Notes: a model not told the origin generated them from the sequence alone. DNA of 12,134 nt from Sphingomonadaceae bacterium (GCA_947442095.1 CANEVG010000065.1:1-12134), one strand, 5' to 3'; positions 1 to 7,204 are shown, numbered from the stretch's first letter. A program made the numbers and translations.

Positions 1-374
1 ACCGGTGTGGTGTTGGCCACAGTGCGGTCCACGCCCGCGACCTCGGCGTCATCGGTGAAGAGATTGCGGTACTTGCCGAAGCGCGCCTCGCCCGCCGCCT
101 TCTCTGCCAGATGGCGCGCCGTTTCCACAAAGCGGATCGCGTAATCCGCCGTGCCGTCCGCATTAAAGGACAGGCGGCTGACCATGCCGTCGCCCGAAAG
201 CGTGTGATCATCAGCAAATTTGGGCGGAAAGGCCGGATCGGGCACCGCGCGGTAGAAGCTGCCGCACACTTCAGGTGGCAGCGTGCCCTCGACGGTCAGA
301 CCCTTGAGGCTGACCTCCTGCCCGACAGGCTCATTGAGCCCGACAAAGTACATCGTCTGCGGAAACGCGCCCAT
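1..374 (-). CDS. Carotenoid oxygenase / lignostilbene dioxygenase family protein, N-terminal part (gene runs off the left edge)
   Basis: Only the first 124 codons are present; the rest lies beyond position 1. The translation begins MGAFPQTMYFVGLNEPVG and continues with blocks typical of the N-terminus of the RPE65/carotenoid cleavage family: GSFYRAVPDPAFPP near residues 40-53, then a GDGMVSRLSF strand and a KYRNLFTDD segment. These resemble bacterial lignostilbene-alpha,beta-dioxygenases, which use a non-heme iron held by four histidines to split the central double bond of phenolic stilbenes into two aldehydes. The iron histidines lie in the missing part, so activity cannot be judged. The start at 374 is chosen because a stop codon lies in frame just upstream; an internal ATG at 353 is possible but has no ribosome site. 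As I recall, lsdA lies beside the ligK-ligU-ligI genes in SYK-6, which fits this neighbourhood. Family call is firm; substrate (stilbene or carotenoid) is inference. Confidence 0.82.
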   Translation of the reverse strand, partial: MGAFPQTMYFVGLNEPVGQEVSLKGLTVEGTLPPEVCGSFYRAVPDPAFPPKFADDHTLSGDGMVSRLSFNADGTADYAIRFVETARHLAEKAAGEARFGKYRNLFTDDAEVAGVDRTVANTTP

Positions 375-385
375 CGCCTCATCCC

Positions 386-414
386 ATTATATCAATTGTT
401 AGGATAGGTGTAGC
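386..414 (-). promoter_or_regulatory. Putative promoter and operator of the stilbene-oxygenase-like gene
   Basis: On the minus strand a perfect TATAAT (391-386) lies 12 bases before the ATG at 374. A weak -35 match, GCTACA (414-409), sits 17 bases further upstream. The palindrome TA-N-CAATTG-N-TA (390-401, extended to 402) overlaps the -10 box by two bases, as a repressor operator often does. The same motif occurs before the TonB receptor gene at 3105-3117. If this -10 is real, transcription would start near 379 and leave a leader of only about five bases, so the message would be almost leaderless. The promoter is inferred from consensus only. Confidence 0.5.
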
Positions 415-442
415 GCAGTGACAGAGGATTTCAACCGATTCC

Positions 443-484
443 GCAAAAGGAAAGGGCCGCCCTGCGCGAAGCAGAACAGCCCTT
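443..484 (-). terminator. Rho-independent terminator after the TonB-dependent receptor gene
   Basis: Read on the minus strand, the arms AAGGGCTGTTCTGC (484-471) and GCAGGGCGGCCCTT (465-452) form a continuous 14-pair stem, three of the pairs being G-T, around the 5-base loop TTCGC. The stem is followed by a T-rich tail, TCCTTTTG. It begins 25 bases after the receptor stop codon and precedes the promoter of the next minus-strand gene, so it should separate the two transcripts. Interrupted T-tract, but a strong stem. Confidence 0.85.
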
Positions 485-508
485 GCCGTGTTCAGGAAAG
501 CGCGTCGA

Positions 509-3025
509 TCAGAACGTGCGCTTCACCGAAACCGCCCAAGTGCGCGGCAGGCCGGGGTTGGCCGTGATCGCACCGAAAGGGGCCGCGCCGTCTTCAACCG
601 TCTGGAAGTAGTACTTGTTGAAGACGTTCTGGACTTCGGCAGAGATCTGCCAGGCCTTGTCGCCAGTGGTGTAGCTCAGCCGCACATTGCCGAGGAACCG
701 CCCATCAACAAGGTTGGTCGGAGCATTGAACGCATCAGCGAAAACCGAAGACTGATAGGCACCGTCAAACCGTGCACTCACCACCGCTTCGGAGGGCAGC
801 GTGTAATCGTACTGCGCGCCGACGCTCCAGTTCCATTCCGGGGTGAATGGCGTGCGGTTGGTCAGCGGCAGACCAGTGGTGCCAGTGTCCGTGAACTGGA
901 AGTTGAGGTAGCTTACCGAGCCGTCAAGCGTCAGGCCATCGACCGGACGGATCGTGGTTTCGGCTTCGATACCCCAGACATCCGCCTTGCCCACGTTTGC
1001 CGGCAGAAGGCAGGGCGCACCCGGGCAGCGCGACAGCGTCAGGATGATGTTGTCATACTTGTTGAGGAACGCCGAAGCATTGAAGCGCAGCCGGCGATCG
1101 AACAGGTCGGTCTTGATGCCCGCTTCATAGGTGGTCAGCGATTCAGGATTGAACGACTTCACCTGGTTGCACGGCGCTGCCACGCCCGGCGGCAAGGCCG
1201 AGCACTCGCCGGCCGACGGGCCGAAGAACGGCCGCGGGTTGACGCCGCCCGCCTTGAAGCCGGTGGCAACCGAGGCATAAGCGAAGACTTCGGGGCTGAA
1301 CCGGTAGTCCGTCTCGATGCGCCAGTCGGTGCGCTGGCCCTTGAACTGGGCGGTCACGTTGTTGAGACCGATCAGGAGGCAATTGGGCGAATTGCCGATG
1401 CCAACCGGTCCGGCCGTGGGCGCACCGAGGAAGAATTCGCACGGCAGTGGCCCCGGAACGGAAAGGTCAGGATTACGGCGGAAGTAGGTGTAGTCCTTCT
1501 TGTCCCACGTGTGGCGAACGCCGCCGGTGAAGCCCCACGCATCGGTCACATGGAAAGTGCCGTTGAAGAACAGCGCCTTCGAGGTGGCCGGTGTGCTGTC
1601 AGGCCCGTGGATGAAGTCGATACCGGCATAGTTCAGATCGACACGCGCGTTATAGGTGCCGTTCCCGTCGAAGTAGAACCCGCCGACCGTGTATTCGATC
1701 CGCTTGTCGAGGAGGCTGCCGTTGAGCCGCAGTTCCTGGCTCCACGCGCGGTGGCGCAGCGTGTTGTCCAGCTGCGAGATCGGCACGGGCGAACCGTCCT
1801 GATCGAAGCCGAACTGCATCTTGTAGCGGCGGTACGAGGAAATCCACACTGCGGTAAGATTGTCGGCCAGCTTCGCCGTCACGTTGCCGGTCACGCCCCA
1901 GCCATCGAAGTTCTGGCGGTTGTTTGCCGAGTAGGGCTTGAACGGGGCCTGCGAGGTCGGCGTGCGCGCATCGAGGAAGTTGGCGTAGTTGATAAAGCGC
2001 GAATCGTAACCGGCCGGCGTCGTGCCACAGCTTGCCTGGAACCGCGTGGTAGTCGGCACAAACCGGCAGTCAAACGGAACAGCGGCGCCGTTCTTGCCGG
2101 TCAGGAAGGGTATCCCTTCGGGCGTGGTCGCAGGGTTGTTTGCAAACAACAGCACCTGTGCACCAGCCTCGTTGCGCTCCCGCGTATAGTCACCGGCAAG
2201 GCTGACCTCGATATCGGGCGAGGCTTCCCAGCGCAGCGCAAGGCGTCCGGCCGAGAACGACCGCCCACCCAGCGTACCGCGCTCAATCCCGTCACCAGAA
2301 TTGGTGTTGGTACGCACGTTGGAAGTGGGGTTGGCGAGACCATAGTCGAGCAGTGTGATAAAGCCGTCCTGGCTCTTGGTCGCACCGGAAACGCGCGCGA
2401 AGAAGTTATCGGTAATCTTGAAGTCGGCCATGCCGCGCACGTCAAGCCGGTTGTAGGCACCATAGGTCGCCTGCAACGAACCGCCGCCTTCACCCGTAGG
2501 CTTCTTGCTGAACAGCTTGATCGAACCACCGATCGAGTTGCGGCCCGCCAGCGTGCCCTGCGGCCCGCGCAGCACTTCGACCCGCTCAAGATCCATCAGA
2601 TCGAGCAGCGAGCTCGAGAGCGTGGGGATATAAACGTCATCGACATAGATGCCGACGCCGGGTTCGAGTGCGTAGTTGAAGTCGGTCTGGCCGATACCGC
2701 GGATGAACGCGATAAGACCGATACCACCGCTCTGCGGCTGGTTGCGCAACACAACGTTCGGCGCTTGCGCTGCGATCTGCGAAATGTCGGTCTGGCCGCG
2801 CGCCTCAAGAATCGCTGCTGTGACCGCGGTGATCGCCAGCGGCGTATCCTGCAGCTTCTGCGCGCGGAACTGCGCTGTCACCACGATTTCCGGTGTGGTG
2901 TTGGTTGCCGCTTCTTCAGCTGGCTGCGGCGCGCTGGCTTCCTGCGCGATGGCAGGACTGGCAATAAATGCTGCGGTCATGCTGGCTAGGCGCGCAATGC
3001 GCCGAGCGGCTATCAATTTGGCCAT
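509..3025 (-). CDS. TonB-dependent outer-membrane receptor
   Basis: An 838-residue protein that should take up a substrate across the outer membrane using energy from TonB-ExbBD. It starts with a signal peptide (basic MAKLIAARRIAR, hydrophobic stretch, probable cleavage after AIAQ near residue 28). A TonB-box-like EIVVTAQ follows at 46-52, then a plug domain with the typical VGIYVDDVYI and LERVEVLRGPQGTLAGRNSIGG blocks. The rest is a long beta-barrel ending in the C-terminal phenylalanine (VKRTF) used for barrel insertion. Length is normal for the family. The start is fixed by the purine-rich ribosome site GGGAGGG a few bases upstream of ATG 3025. It lies just downstream of the lig operon and shares an upstream motif with the stilbene-oxygenase-like gene, so import of a lignin- or plant-derived aromatic is a reasonable guess. 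DdvT, for a biphenyl in SYK-6, is a known precedent. The substrate cannot be read from the sequence. Confidence 0.95.
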   Translation of the reverse strand: MAKLIAARRIARLASMTAAFIASPAIAQEASAPQPAEEAATNTTPEIVVTAQFRAQKLQDTPLAITAVTAAILEARGQTDISQIAAQAPNVVLRNQPQSGGIGLIAFIRGIGQTDFNYALEPGVGIYVDDVYIPTLSSSLLDLMDLERVEVLRGPQGTLAGRNSIGGSIKLFSKKPTGEGGGSLQATYGAYNRLDVRGMADFKITDNFFARVSGATKSQDGFITLLDYGLANPTSNVRTNTNSGDGIERGTLGGRSFSAGRLALRWEASPDIEVSLAGDYTRERNEAGAQVLLFANNPATTPEGIPFLTGKNGAAVPFDCRFVPTTTRFQASCGTTPAGYDSRFINYANFLDARTPTSQAPFKPYSANNRQNFDGWGVTGNVTAKLADNLTAVWISSYRRYKMQFGFDQDGSPVPISQLDNTLRHRAWSQELRLNGSLLDKRIEYTVGGFYFDGNGTYNARVDLNYAGIDFIHGPDSTPATSKALFFNGTFHVTDAWGFTGGVRHTWDKKDYTYFRRNPDLSVPGPLPCEFFLGAPTAGPVGIGNSPNCLLIGLNNVTAQFKGQRTDWRIETDYRFSPEVFAYASVATGFKAGGVNPRPFFGPSAGECSALPPGVAAPCNQVKSFNPESLTTYEAGIKTDLFDRRLRFNASAFLNKYDNIILTLSRCPGAPCLLPANVGKADVWGIEAETTIRPVDGLTLDGSVSYLNFQFTDTGTTGLPLTNRTPFTPEWNWSVGAQYDYTLPSEAVVSARFDGAYQSSVFADAFNAPTNLVDGRFLGNVRLSYTTGDKAWQISAEVQNVFNKYYFQTVEDGAAPFGAITANPGLPRTWAVSVKRTF

Positions 3026-3040
3026 GATACCCTCCCTAAG

Positions 3041-3060
3041 TCGACGATCAAATCGTTCGA
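3041..3060 (-). other. Small hairpin in the receptor gene leader
   Basis: On the minus strand TCGA-A-CGAT-TTG-ATCG-TCGA folds into an eight-pair stem with a one-base bulge and a three-base loop. It lies a few bases upstream of the receptor ribosome site (about 3031-3036). It has no T-tract, so it is not a terminator. A role in message stability or translation is possible but unproven. Confidence 0.35.
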
Positions 3061-3104
3061 TCTGATATGATGCATAACAATCTTCAGGGAGGACGCAACA
3101 GTCT

Positions 3105-3117
3105 TATCAATTGGTAG
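3105..3117 (-). promoter_or_regulatory. Putative operator upstream of the TonB receptor gene
   Basis: TATCAATTGGTAG (plus-strand reading) matches the motif at 390-402 in 12 of 13 bases and has the same dyad, TA-N-CAATTG-N-TA. It sits about 80 bases before the receptor ATG, in the 116-base gap (3026-3141) between the end of the lig operon and the receptor. A possible -35 (TTTACA, minus strand, about 3134-3129) lies just upstream, but no convincing -10 is seen. I infer a common regulator for the receptor and the stilbene-oxygenase-like gene. I see no terminator in this gap, so read-through from the lig operon is also possible. Confidence 0.45.
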
Positions 3118-3141
3118 CAATGCGAGTTGTAAAGTGTTGCT

Positions 3142-3948
3142 TCAGCGCCACCACCAGGCGGTTGCCCGCATCTCGATGCTAACGCGCGGCGAGGCATTTT
3201 CCGGGCAATCGGGCAAATCGAACGCCACGTGCGGCACATGGTGGGCGCGCGCCGGATCGCTGTCGTTCGTCTTGAACAGGATCGCCTCGCCCGCCGCCAG
3301 ATCGGAAAAGGCATACCAGCGGTGCGCCGCGCTGTGGGCCACCACCAGCCCTTCGAACGACCACTCGGGCTTGCCCGATTCGTCGAACACGGCGTCCGCC
3401 GCGATCAGATCGGCCAGAGCCAGCGAGCGAGCATCGCAAAGCGCAAGCGGCACATCTTGTGGCGGCGGCGAAATCGCGCGCCACACGTTGTAGTGCGCGC
3501 AGCGGGCATAGGCGCGGCCATTGGCCCCGCGGTCGGCAAACTGCGCTGCCGTCACATCCGAGATATCGATATGGGCAAAGCGGGCGGGCATAGAGTTGTT
3601 GAGACTGCCCGCACGCCCCGACCGTTCCGAGAACCGCAGCAGCCCGGGCGCGCCGACATGGACAAAGTCCGCACCGGTCTCGGCCTGCACCAGTTCCTCG
3701 ATCTCGCGCATGTGGACCCGTGCCACTTCCTCGCGATCGGCGAAATCACGCACCGCGCTGCGGTGTTGAACGAGTTGGAAGCCTTCGCGGTCAATCTCGG
3801 GCTTCGCTGCACGGGCATCGGCCACCGGCATCAGCACCGGCACGATCTCCACCTCATCGCGCTCGTGCGCATTGGCGTAGTAGCGCGGGCGAGCAAACTT
3901 GCGGCCCGAATAGGCAATCCATGCATCCACCCGCGCTTGCTCCTTCAT
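3142..3948 (-). CDS. CmcJ/NvfI-like non-heme iron oxygenase, last gene of the lig operon
   Basis: A 268-residue protein of the CmcJ/NvfI/AsaB-type family, whose studied members are non-heme iron, 2-oxoglutarate-type oxygenases of fungal and bacterial secondary metabolism. Visible marks are the HxD pair H126-I-D128 (FAHIDISD), the block YNVWRAISPPPQDVPLALCD (153-172) typical of the family, a distal histidine H240 (VPHVAF), and PRVSIEMR (254-261), which carries arginines that could hold a co-substrate. There is no signal peptide or membrane segment. The ATG at 3948 is chosen over an upstream in-frame start because it overlaps the ligC stop as ATGA. That arrangement suggests translational coupling, so the protein is probably made together with the ring-cleavage enzymes. 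Family membership is fairly sure. Substrate is unknown; modification of an aromatic acid or a pathway intermediate is my guess. Confidence 0.85.
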   Translation of the reverse strand: MKEQARVDAWIAYSGRKFARPRYYANAHERDEVEIVPVLMPVADARAAKPEIDREGFQLVQHRSAVRDFADREEVARVHMREIEELVQAETGADFVHVGAPGLLRFSERSGRAGSLNNSMPARFAHIDISDVTAAQFADRGANGRAYARCAHYNVWRAISPPPQDVPLALCDARSLALADLIAADAVFDESGKPEWSFEGLVVAHSAAHRWYAFSDLAAGEAILFKTNDSDPARAHHVPHVAFDLPDCPENASPRVSIEMRATAWWWR

Positions 3949-4886
3949 CGCTCGAACTGCTTCTCCAGATCGCCCAGCACCCGGTAGCAATCGAGCACCT
4001 TGCCGACCGATGAATTGGGCTCGCGGCCGTCCCGAATGGCGCTGATGAACTCGCGGTCCTGCAGTTCGATCCCGTTCATCGAGACATCGACCTTGGAAAC
4101 GTCGATCTGCTCTTCCTTGCCGCTGAACAAGTCATCGTAGCGCGCCAGATAGGTAGCGGTGTCGCCGATGTAGCGGAAGTAAGTGCCCAGCGGACCATCG
4201 TTGTTGAACGAGAGCGAAAGCGTGCAGATCGCCCCGCTGGCGCTGAGCAGCTGGATCGACATGTCCATCGCGATGCCAAGCTCGGGGTGGATCGGTCCCT
4301 GCAAAGCATTGGCCTTCACGATCGGCCCCGCCTGGTAGGCGAACAGGTCCACCGTGTGGGCCGCGTGGTGCCACAGCAGGTGGTCGGTCCACGAACGCGC
4401 CTCGCCCTTGGCGTTGATGTTGCGGCGGCGGAAGAAGTAGGTCTGCACGTCCATCTGCTGGACATTGAACTCGCCCGCCGCGATCTTGTTATGCACATAC
4501 TGGTGCGAGGGATTGAAGCGCCGCGTATGGCCAACCATGCAGGTCAGCCCGGTTTCCCTGGATTTCGCCAGCACTGCCTCGCTGTCCGCCCAGCTGTCCG
4601 CCAGCGGGATTTCCACCTGCACGTGCTTGCCCGCGCCCATGCAGGCAATGGCCTGGCTGGCATGCATCTGGGTCGGCGTGCACAGGATCACCGCATCGAC
4701 ATCGTCGCGGGCCAGCGCATCATCCAGTTCGGTCGAGGAATGCTTCGCGCCATACTTGGCCGCGACCGCCGCCGCCTGTTCAGCGGTGCGGCTGATGATC
4801 GAGACGATTTCCACGCCGTCGATCAGCTTCAGGCCATCAAGGTGCTTCTCACCAAAAGCGCCGGCGCCGGCGAGTGCTATTCTCAT
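3945..4886 (-). CDS. ligC: 4-carboxy-2-hydroxymuconate-6-semialdehyde dehydrogenase
   Basis: LigC (313 residues) oxidises the ring-opened product of protocatechuate, in its cyclic hemiacetal form, to 2-pyrone-4,6-dicarboxylate with NAD(P)+ in the cytoplasm. The protein belongs to the Gfo/Idh/MocA fold. It has an N-terminal Rossmann motif GAGAFG (7-12) and a central HVQVEIPLADS segment where most relatives carry E-K-P. These are followed by GHTRRFNPSHQY and a C-terminal substrate domain including SWTDHLLWHHAAHTVDLF. These blocks agree with SYK-6 LigC as I remember it, and the length is nearly the same. The start at 4886 replaces a longer in-frame start at 5108, because the extra 74 residues are an arginine-rich shadow of ligB. 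ATG 4886 overlaps the ligB stop as ATGA, and its own stop overlaps the next gene in the same way. Confidence 0.96.
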   Translation of the reverse strand: MRIALAGAGAFGEKHLDGLKLIDGVEIVSIISRTAEQAAAVAAKYGAKHSSTELDDALARDDVDAVILCTPTQMHASQAIACMGAGKHVQVEIPLADSWADSEAVLAKSRETGLTCMVGHTRRFNPSHQYVHNKIAAGEFNVQQMDVQTYFFRRRNINAKGEARSWTDHLLWHHAAHTVDLFAYQAGPIVKANALQGPIHPELGIAMDMSIQLLSASGAICTLSLSFNNDGPLGTYFRYIGDTATYLARYDDLFSGKEEQIDVSKVDVSMNGIELQDREFISAIRDGREPNSSVGKVLDCYRVLGDLEKQFER

Positions 4887-5725
4887 GGGTTTGGCTCCAG
4901 GACGATATGGCCAATGGCCGTGTTGCTGCACGGAATGTGGTAGTGGCGGTGGAGCGTCTTGACGCTCTTCCCAAGCGCGCCGCGCATGATCAGCCACATC
5001 ACCATTTCGATGCCTTCGCTGCCTGTCTCGCGCAGGTATTCGATGTGCGGAATCCAGCGCGCGGCATCGGTATCGCTTTCCAGCATGTCGAGGAACTTGT
5101 TGTCCCACTCACGGTTGAGCAGCCCCGCGCGCGGGCCCTGCAACTGGTGGCTCATCCCGCCCGTGCCCCAGATCTGCACGTTAAGATCTTCGGGGAAGCT
5201 CGCCACCGCGCGGGCAACCGCCTCGCCCAGCGCCCAGCAGCGGTTGCCCGAAGGCACCGGATATGTCACGACATTCACTGCCAGCGGCACGACCTTGCAT
5301 GGCCACTTGTCCGGCGTGCCGAACATCATCGAAAGCGGCACGGTGAGGCCGTGGTCCACGTCCATCTCGTTGATGATTGTCATGTCGAAATCATCAAGGA
5401 TCAGGCTCTGCGCGATATGCCATGCCAGATCGGCATGGCCTTCCACATCGGGCACCTTGCGCGGCCCCCAGCCCTCATCCGCAGCTTTGTAGTGCTCACC
5501 GCAGCCGATCGCGAAAGTCGGCACGATCTTCATGTCAAAGGCGCTGGCATGATCGTTGTAGACGAGGATCACCACATCGGGCTTCTCGGCCTTCTCCCAT
5601 TCGCGGGTCCAGTCGTATCCAGCGAAGATCGGGCCGAAGTAATCGTCCCGCGTCTTGCCCTGATCCACCGCCACGCCAAGCAAGGGCACATGGCTGGAGC
5701 CGACACCTGCAGTCAAACGCGCCAT
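4883..5725 (-). CDS. ligB: Protocatechuate 4,5-dioxygenase, beta (catalytic) subunit
   Basis: LigB is the iron-bearing subunit of the extradiol dioxygenase that cleaves protocatechuate between C4 and C5, giving 4-carboxy-2-hydroxymuconate-6-semialdehyde. At 280 residues it has all the expected residues of the type II (LigB) extradiol family. The iron ligands correspond to H12 (GSSHVP), H59 (YNDHAS) and E240 (GSEGIEMVMW), and the acid-base histidine to H193 (GGMSHQLQG). Compared with the SYK-6 numbering I recall (12, 61, 195, 242), all but the first are shifted by two. A further conserved VDHGLTVP lies near 123-130. The start at ATG 5725 is one base after the ligA stop, so the two subunits are probably translated in step to assemble as an (alpha-beta)2 complex. 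Confidence 0.98.
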   Translation of the reverse strand: MARLTAGVGSSHVPLLGVAVDQGKTRDDYFGPIFAGYDWTREWEKAEKPDVVILVYNDHASAFDMKIVPTFAIGCGEHYKAADEGWGPRKVPDVEGHADLAWHIAQSLILDDFDMTIINEMDVDHGLTVPLSMMFGTPDKWPCKVVPLAVNVVTYPVPSGNRCWALGEAVARAVASFPEDLNVQIWGTGGMSHQLQGPRAGLLNREWDNKFLDMLESDTDAARWIPHIEYLRETGSEGIEMVMWLIMRGALGKSVKTLHRHYHIPCSNTAIGHIVLEPNP

Positions 5726-5726
5726 C

Positions 5727-6173
5727 TCAGTAGGTCCCTTTAGTGGCCTCGAGGCCTGCGGCGGCGAGGTTGGCTTTAATCGAGCGATTGCCGATGGGGG
5801 AGCGCCCGCCCTTCAGCATCATGTCGCGGTATTCGGGAAAGGTCATGTCGGTCATCGTGCTCACCGCCTCGGCAAAGCTCAGCCCATCAGTCGAGAACAG
5901 CTTCGAGAGAAAATAGACATTCCCGCCAAGGTCGAGCAGCGTGTTGTAGTCGCGCTTCAGCAGCGCTGCCTTGGCTTCCTCGGAGATCGGCCACTCGTCG
6001 AGATAGGCCCGCTCATCAGCCTTGAAGCGCTCGCGGTTGTCGCCCTTCATCAGGCTCATCGCGAACTGGTTGATGTGATACCCCTTGCGCGCGCGCGCTG
6101 CGGTATAGACCCGCGTGCCCGGAATGTCCTCGAGCTCGGCAAGATAGGCGTGGATGTCGGTAGGGCTGCTCAT
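5727..6173 (-). CDS. ligA: Protocatechuate 4,5-dioxygenase, alpha subunit
   Basis: LigA is the small, non-catalytic subunit that caps the LigB active site. The 148-residue protein has the LigA-domain run: DIPGTRVYTA near residues 16-25, ARKGYHINQFAMSLMK, then DEWPISEEAKAALLKRDY, GGNVYFLSKLFSTDG and the final GGRSPIGNRSIK. Apart from a slightly longer C-terminal tail (AAAGLEATKGTY), this is the SYK-6 LigA pattern of about 139 residues. The ATG at 6173 overlaps the stop of the Rieske gene as ATGA. The next gene, ligB, begins after a single base. It is separate from ligB rather than fused, as in other sphingomonad PCA dioxygenases. Confidence 0.97.
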   Translation of the reverse strand: MSSPTDIHAYLAELEDIPGTRVYTAARARKGYHINQFAMSLMKGDNRERFKADERAYLDEWPISEEAKAALLKRDYNTLLDLGGNVYFLSKLFSTDGLSFAEAVSTMTDMTFPEYRDMMLKGGRSPIGNRSIKANLAAAGLEATKGTY

Positions 6174-7204
6174 GCGGTAACCTCTTCAGCTGCGCGGATC
6201 GCGCGGGCAATGATCTGGCGCGAGCGGGTGCCGCCCTCGTCGATGTTGTAGGCCGCCAGCTTCAGGTCCGGGTTGGCCGCCAGCGCGCGCTGCTGGGCTT
6301 CGAGGATATCCTTGTCCTCGGCAAAAACGACACCCTGCTGCCGCTTGAGCTGCGCAGTGATGCTGGGATCGGACGTATCGAAATTCCGTGCCATCCCCCA
6401 GAAGTAGTGGTGGCTGGTCTCGGTCTCGGGTGTCATGAAATCGACGACCATGCCGCGCACGCCCTCATCATGCTGTTCGAGCGAGGCCCCGGCATCGACT
6501 GGCGCGACGCCAACGTCGATCATCACCGCAGCCGGCATCACGAAGCGGCAGATCTGCCAGCGATCGACGAGGCCGGGGCGCTTGAGCGCCGTGCGCCAGA
6601 ACGGCGGCGCGTCGATCCCCGGAATCCAGCGCTCGACGATCACGTCTTGCCCGTCGACCCGCGTGCCGATCGGTGCCTCCATGATCTCCGGCTGTCCGAT
6701 CGAGCCTGAATGGACATGTGTCTCGTGCGTCAGGTCCATCAGGTTGTCGATCATCAGCCGGTAGTCGCAGGCGACATGGTAGTAGTCGCCGTCGAACACC
6801 CAGCCTTCGGTCGAACAGGGCCAGAGATTGGGGATCAGCGCAGGATCGGCCTTCTCGCGCTCCCCGATCCAGACCCAGACATAGCGGTGCCGCTCATGCG
6901 TCACGAAGGATTCGGCGCAGATCCGCTTGTTCGGGGCATCATTGCGCATGGGCATTTCGATCGCCACCCCGTCCGGCCCGAGCTTAAGCCCGTGGTACTT
7001 GCAGCGGATCGCATCGCCCTCGCGCAGCCCCATGGAGAGCGGCAGCAAGCGGTGCGGGCAGGCATCGCGCAGCGCCACCACCGTGCGGTCGAGCTTGCGG
7101 TAGAACATCATCGGTGTGCCGCAGATCGTGCGCGCCAGCGGGGCGCTCTCCACTTCGGCATCCCAAGCGGCAACATACCACGCATTGGTCAGCCAGGTGG
7201 TCAC
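6170..7204 (-). CDS. vanA: Rieske aromatic O-demethylase oxygenase subunit, VanA-like
   Basis: A 344-residue Rieske non-heme iron oxygenase, most like the vanillate O-demethylase oxygenase component, which converts vanillate to protocatechuate plus formaldehyde. The Rieske 2Fe-2S ligands are C49-x-H51 and C68-x2-H71. The catalytic segment carries N154, D157, H160 and H165 (DNLMDLTHETHVH), and D297 (FAEDKD) is the likely third iron ligand. Spacing is near that known for dicamba monooxygenase, another Rieske demethylase. It begins with GTG at 7204, overlapping the ligJ stop as GTGA, and ends overlapping ligA. Its product would be the LigAB substrate. No ferredoxin reductase (VanB) lies in the window, so electrons must come from a partner elsewhere. 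SYK-6 demethylates vanillate with the tetrahydrofolate enzyme LigM instead, so a different methoxylated substrate is possible. Confidence 0.88.
   Translation of the reverse strand: MTTWLTNAWYVAAWDAEVESAPLARTICGTPMMFYRKLDRTVVALRDACPHRLLPLSMGLREGDAIRCKYHGLKLGPDGVAIEMPMRNDAPNKRICAESFVTHERHRYVWVWIGEREKADPALIPNLWPCSTEGWVFDGDYYHVACDYRLMIDNLMDLTHETHVHSGSIGQPEIMEAPIGTRVDGQDVIVERWIPGIDAPPFWRTALKRPGLVDRWQICRFVMPAAVMIDVGVAPVDAGASLEQHDEGVRGMVVDFMTPETETSHHYFWGMARNFDTSDPSITAQLKRQQGVVFAEDKDILEAQQRALAANPDLKLAAYNIDEGGTRSRQIIARAIRAAEEVTA

Noticed and set aside
111..407. Plus-strand 98-codon frame at the left edge
   Set aside because: Basic, low-information peptide opposite the carotenoid-oxygenase-like gene, whose minus-strand translation has clear family motifs.
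488..2989. An 833-codon open frame on the plus strand opposite the receptor gene
   Set aside because: It is a shadow of the receptor gene caused by high GC codon use: the protein is arginine-rich with no recognisable domain, while the opposite strand encodes a complete TonB-dependent receptor.
3041..3060. Hairpin as a terminator of the lig operon
   Set aside because: It lacks a T-tract and lies more than 80 bases beyond the operon end, inside the probable leader of the receptor gene.
3229..3987. Plus-strand 252-codon frame opposite the CmcJ-like gene
   Set aside because: Histidine- and arginine-rich shadow with no domain, opposite a well-supported gene.
3949..3990. Longer N-terminus for the CmcJ-like oxygenase
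   Set aside because: The 14 extra residues lie in the ligC coding region; ATG 3948 forms an ATGA junction with the ligC stop, as at the other junctions of the operon.
4887..5108. Longer N-terminus for ligC
   Set aside because: The 74 extra residues overlap ligB, are rich in arginine and histidine, and do not resemble the dehydrogenase family; ATG 4886 overlaps the ligB stop and begins at the Rossmann strand.
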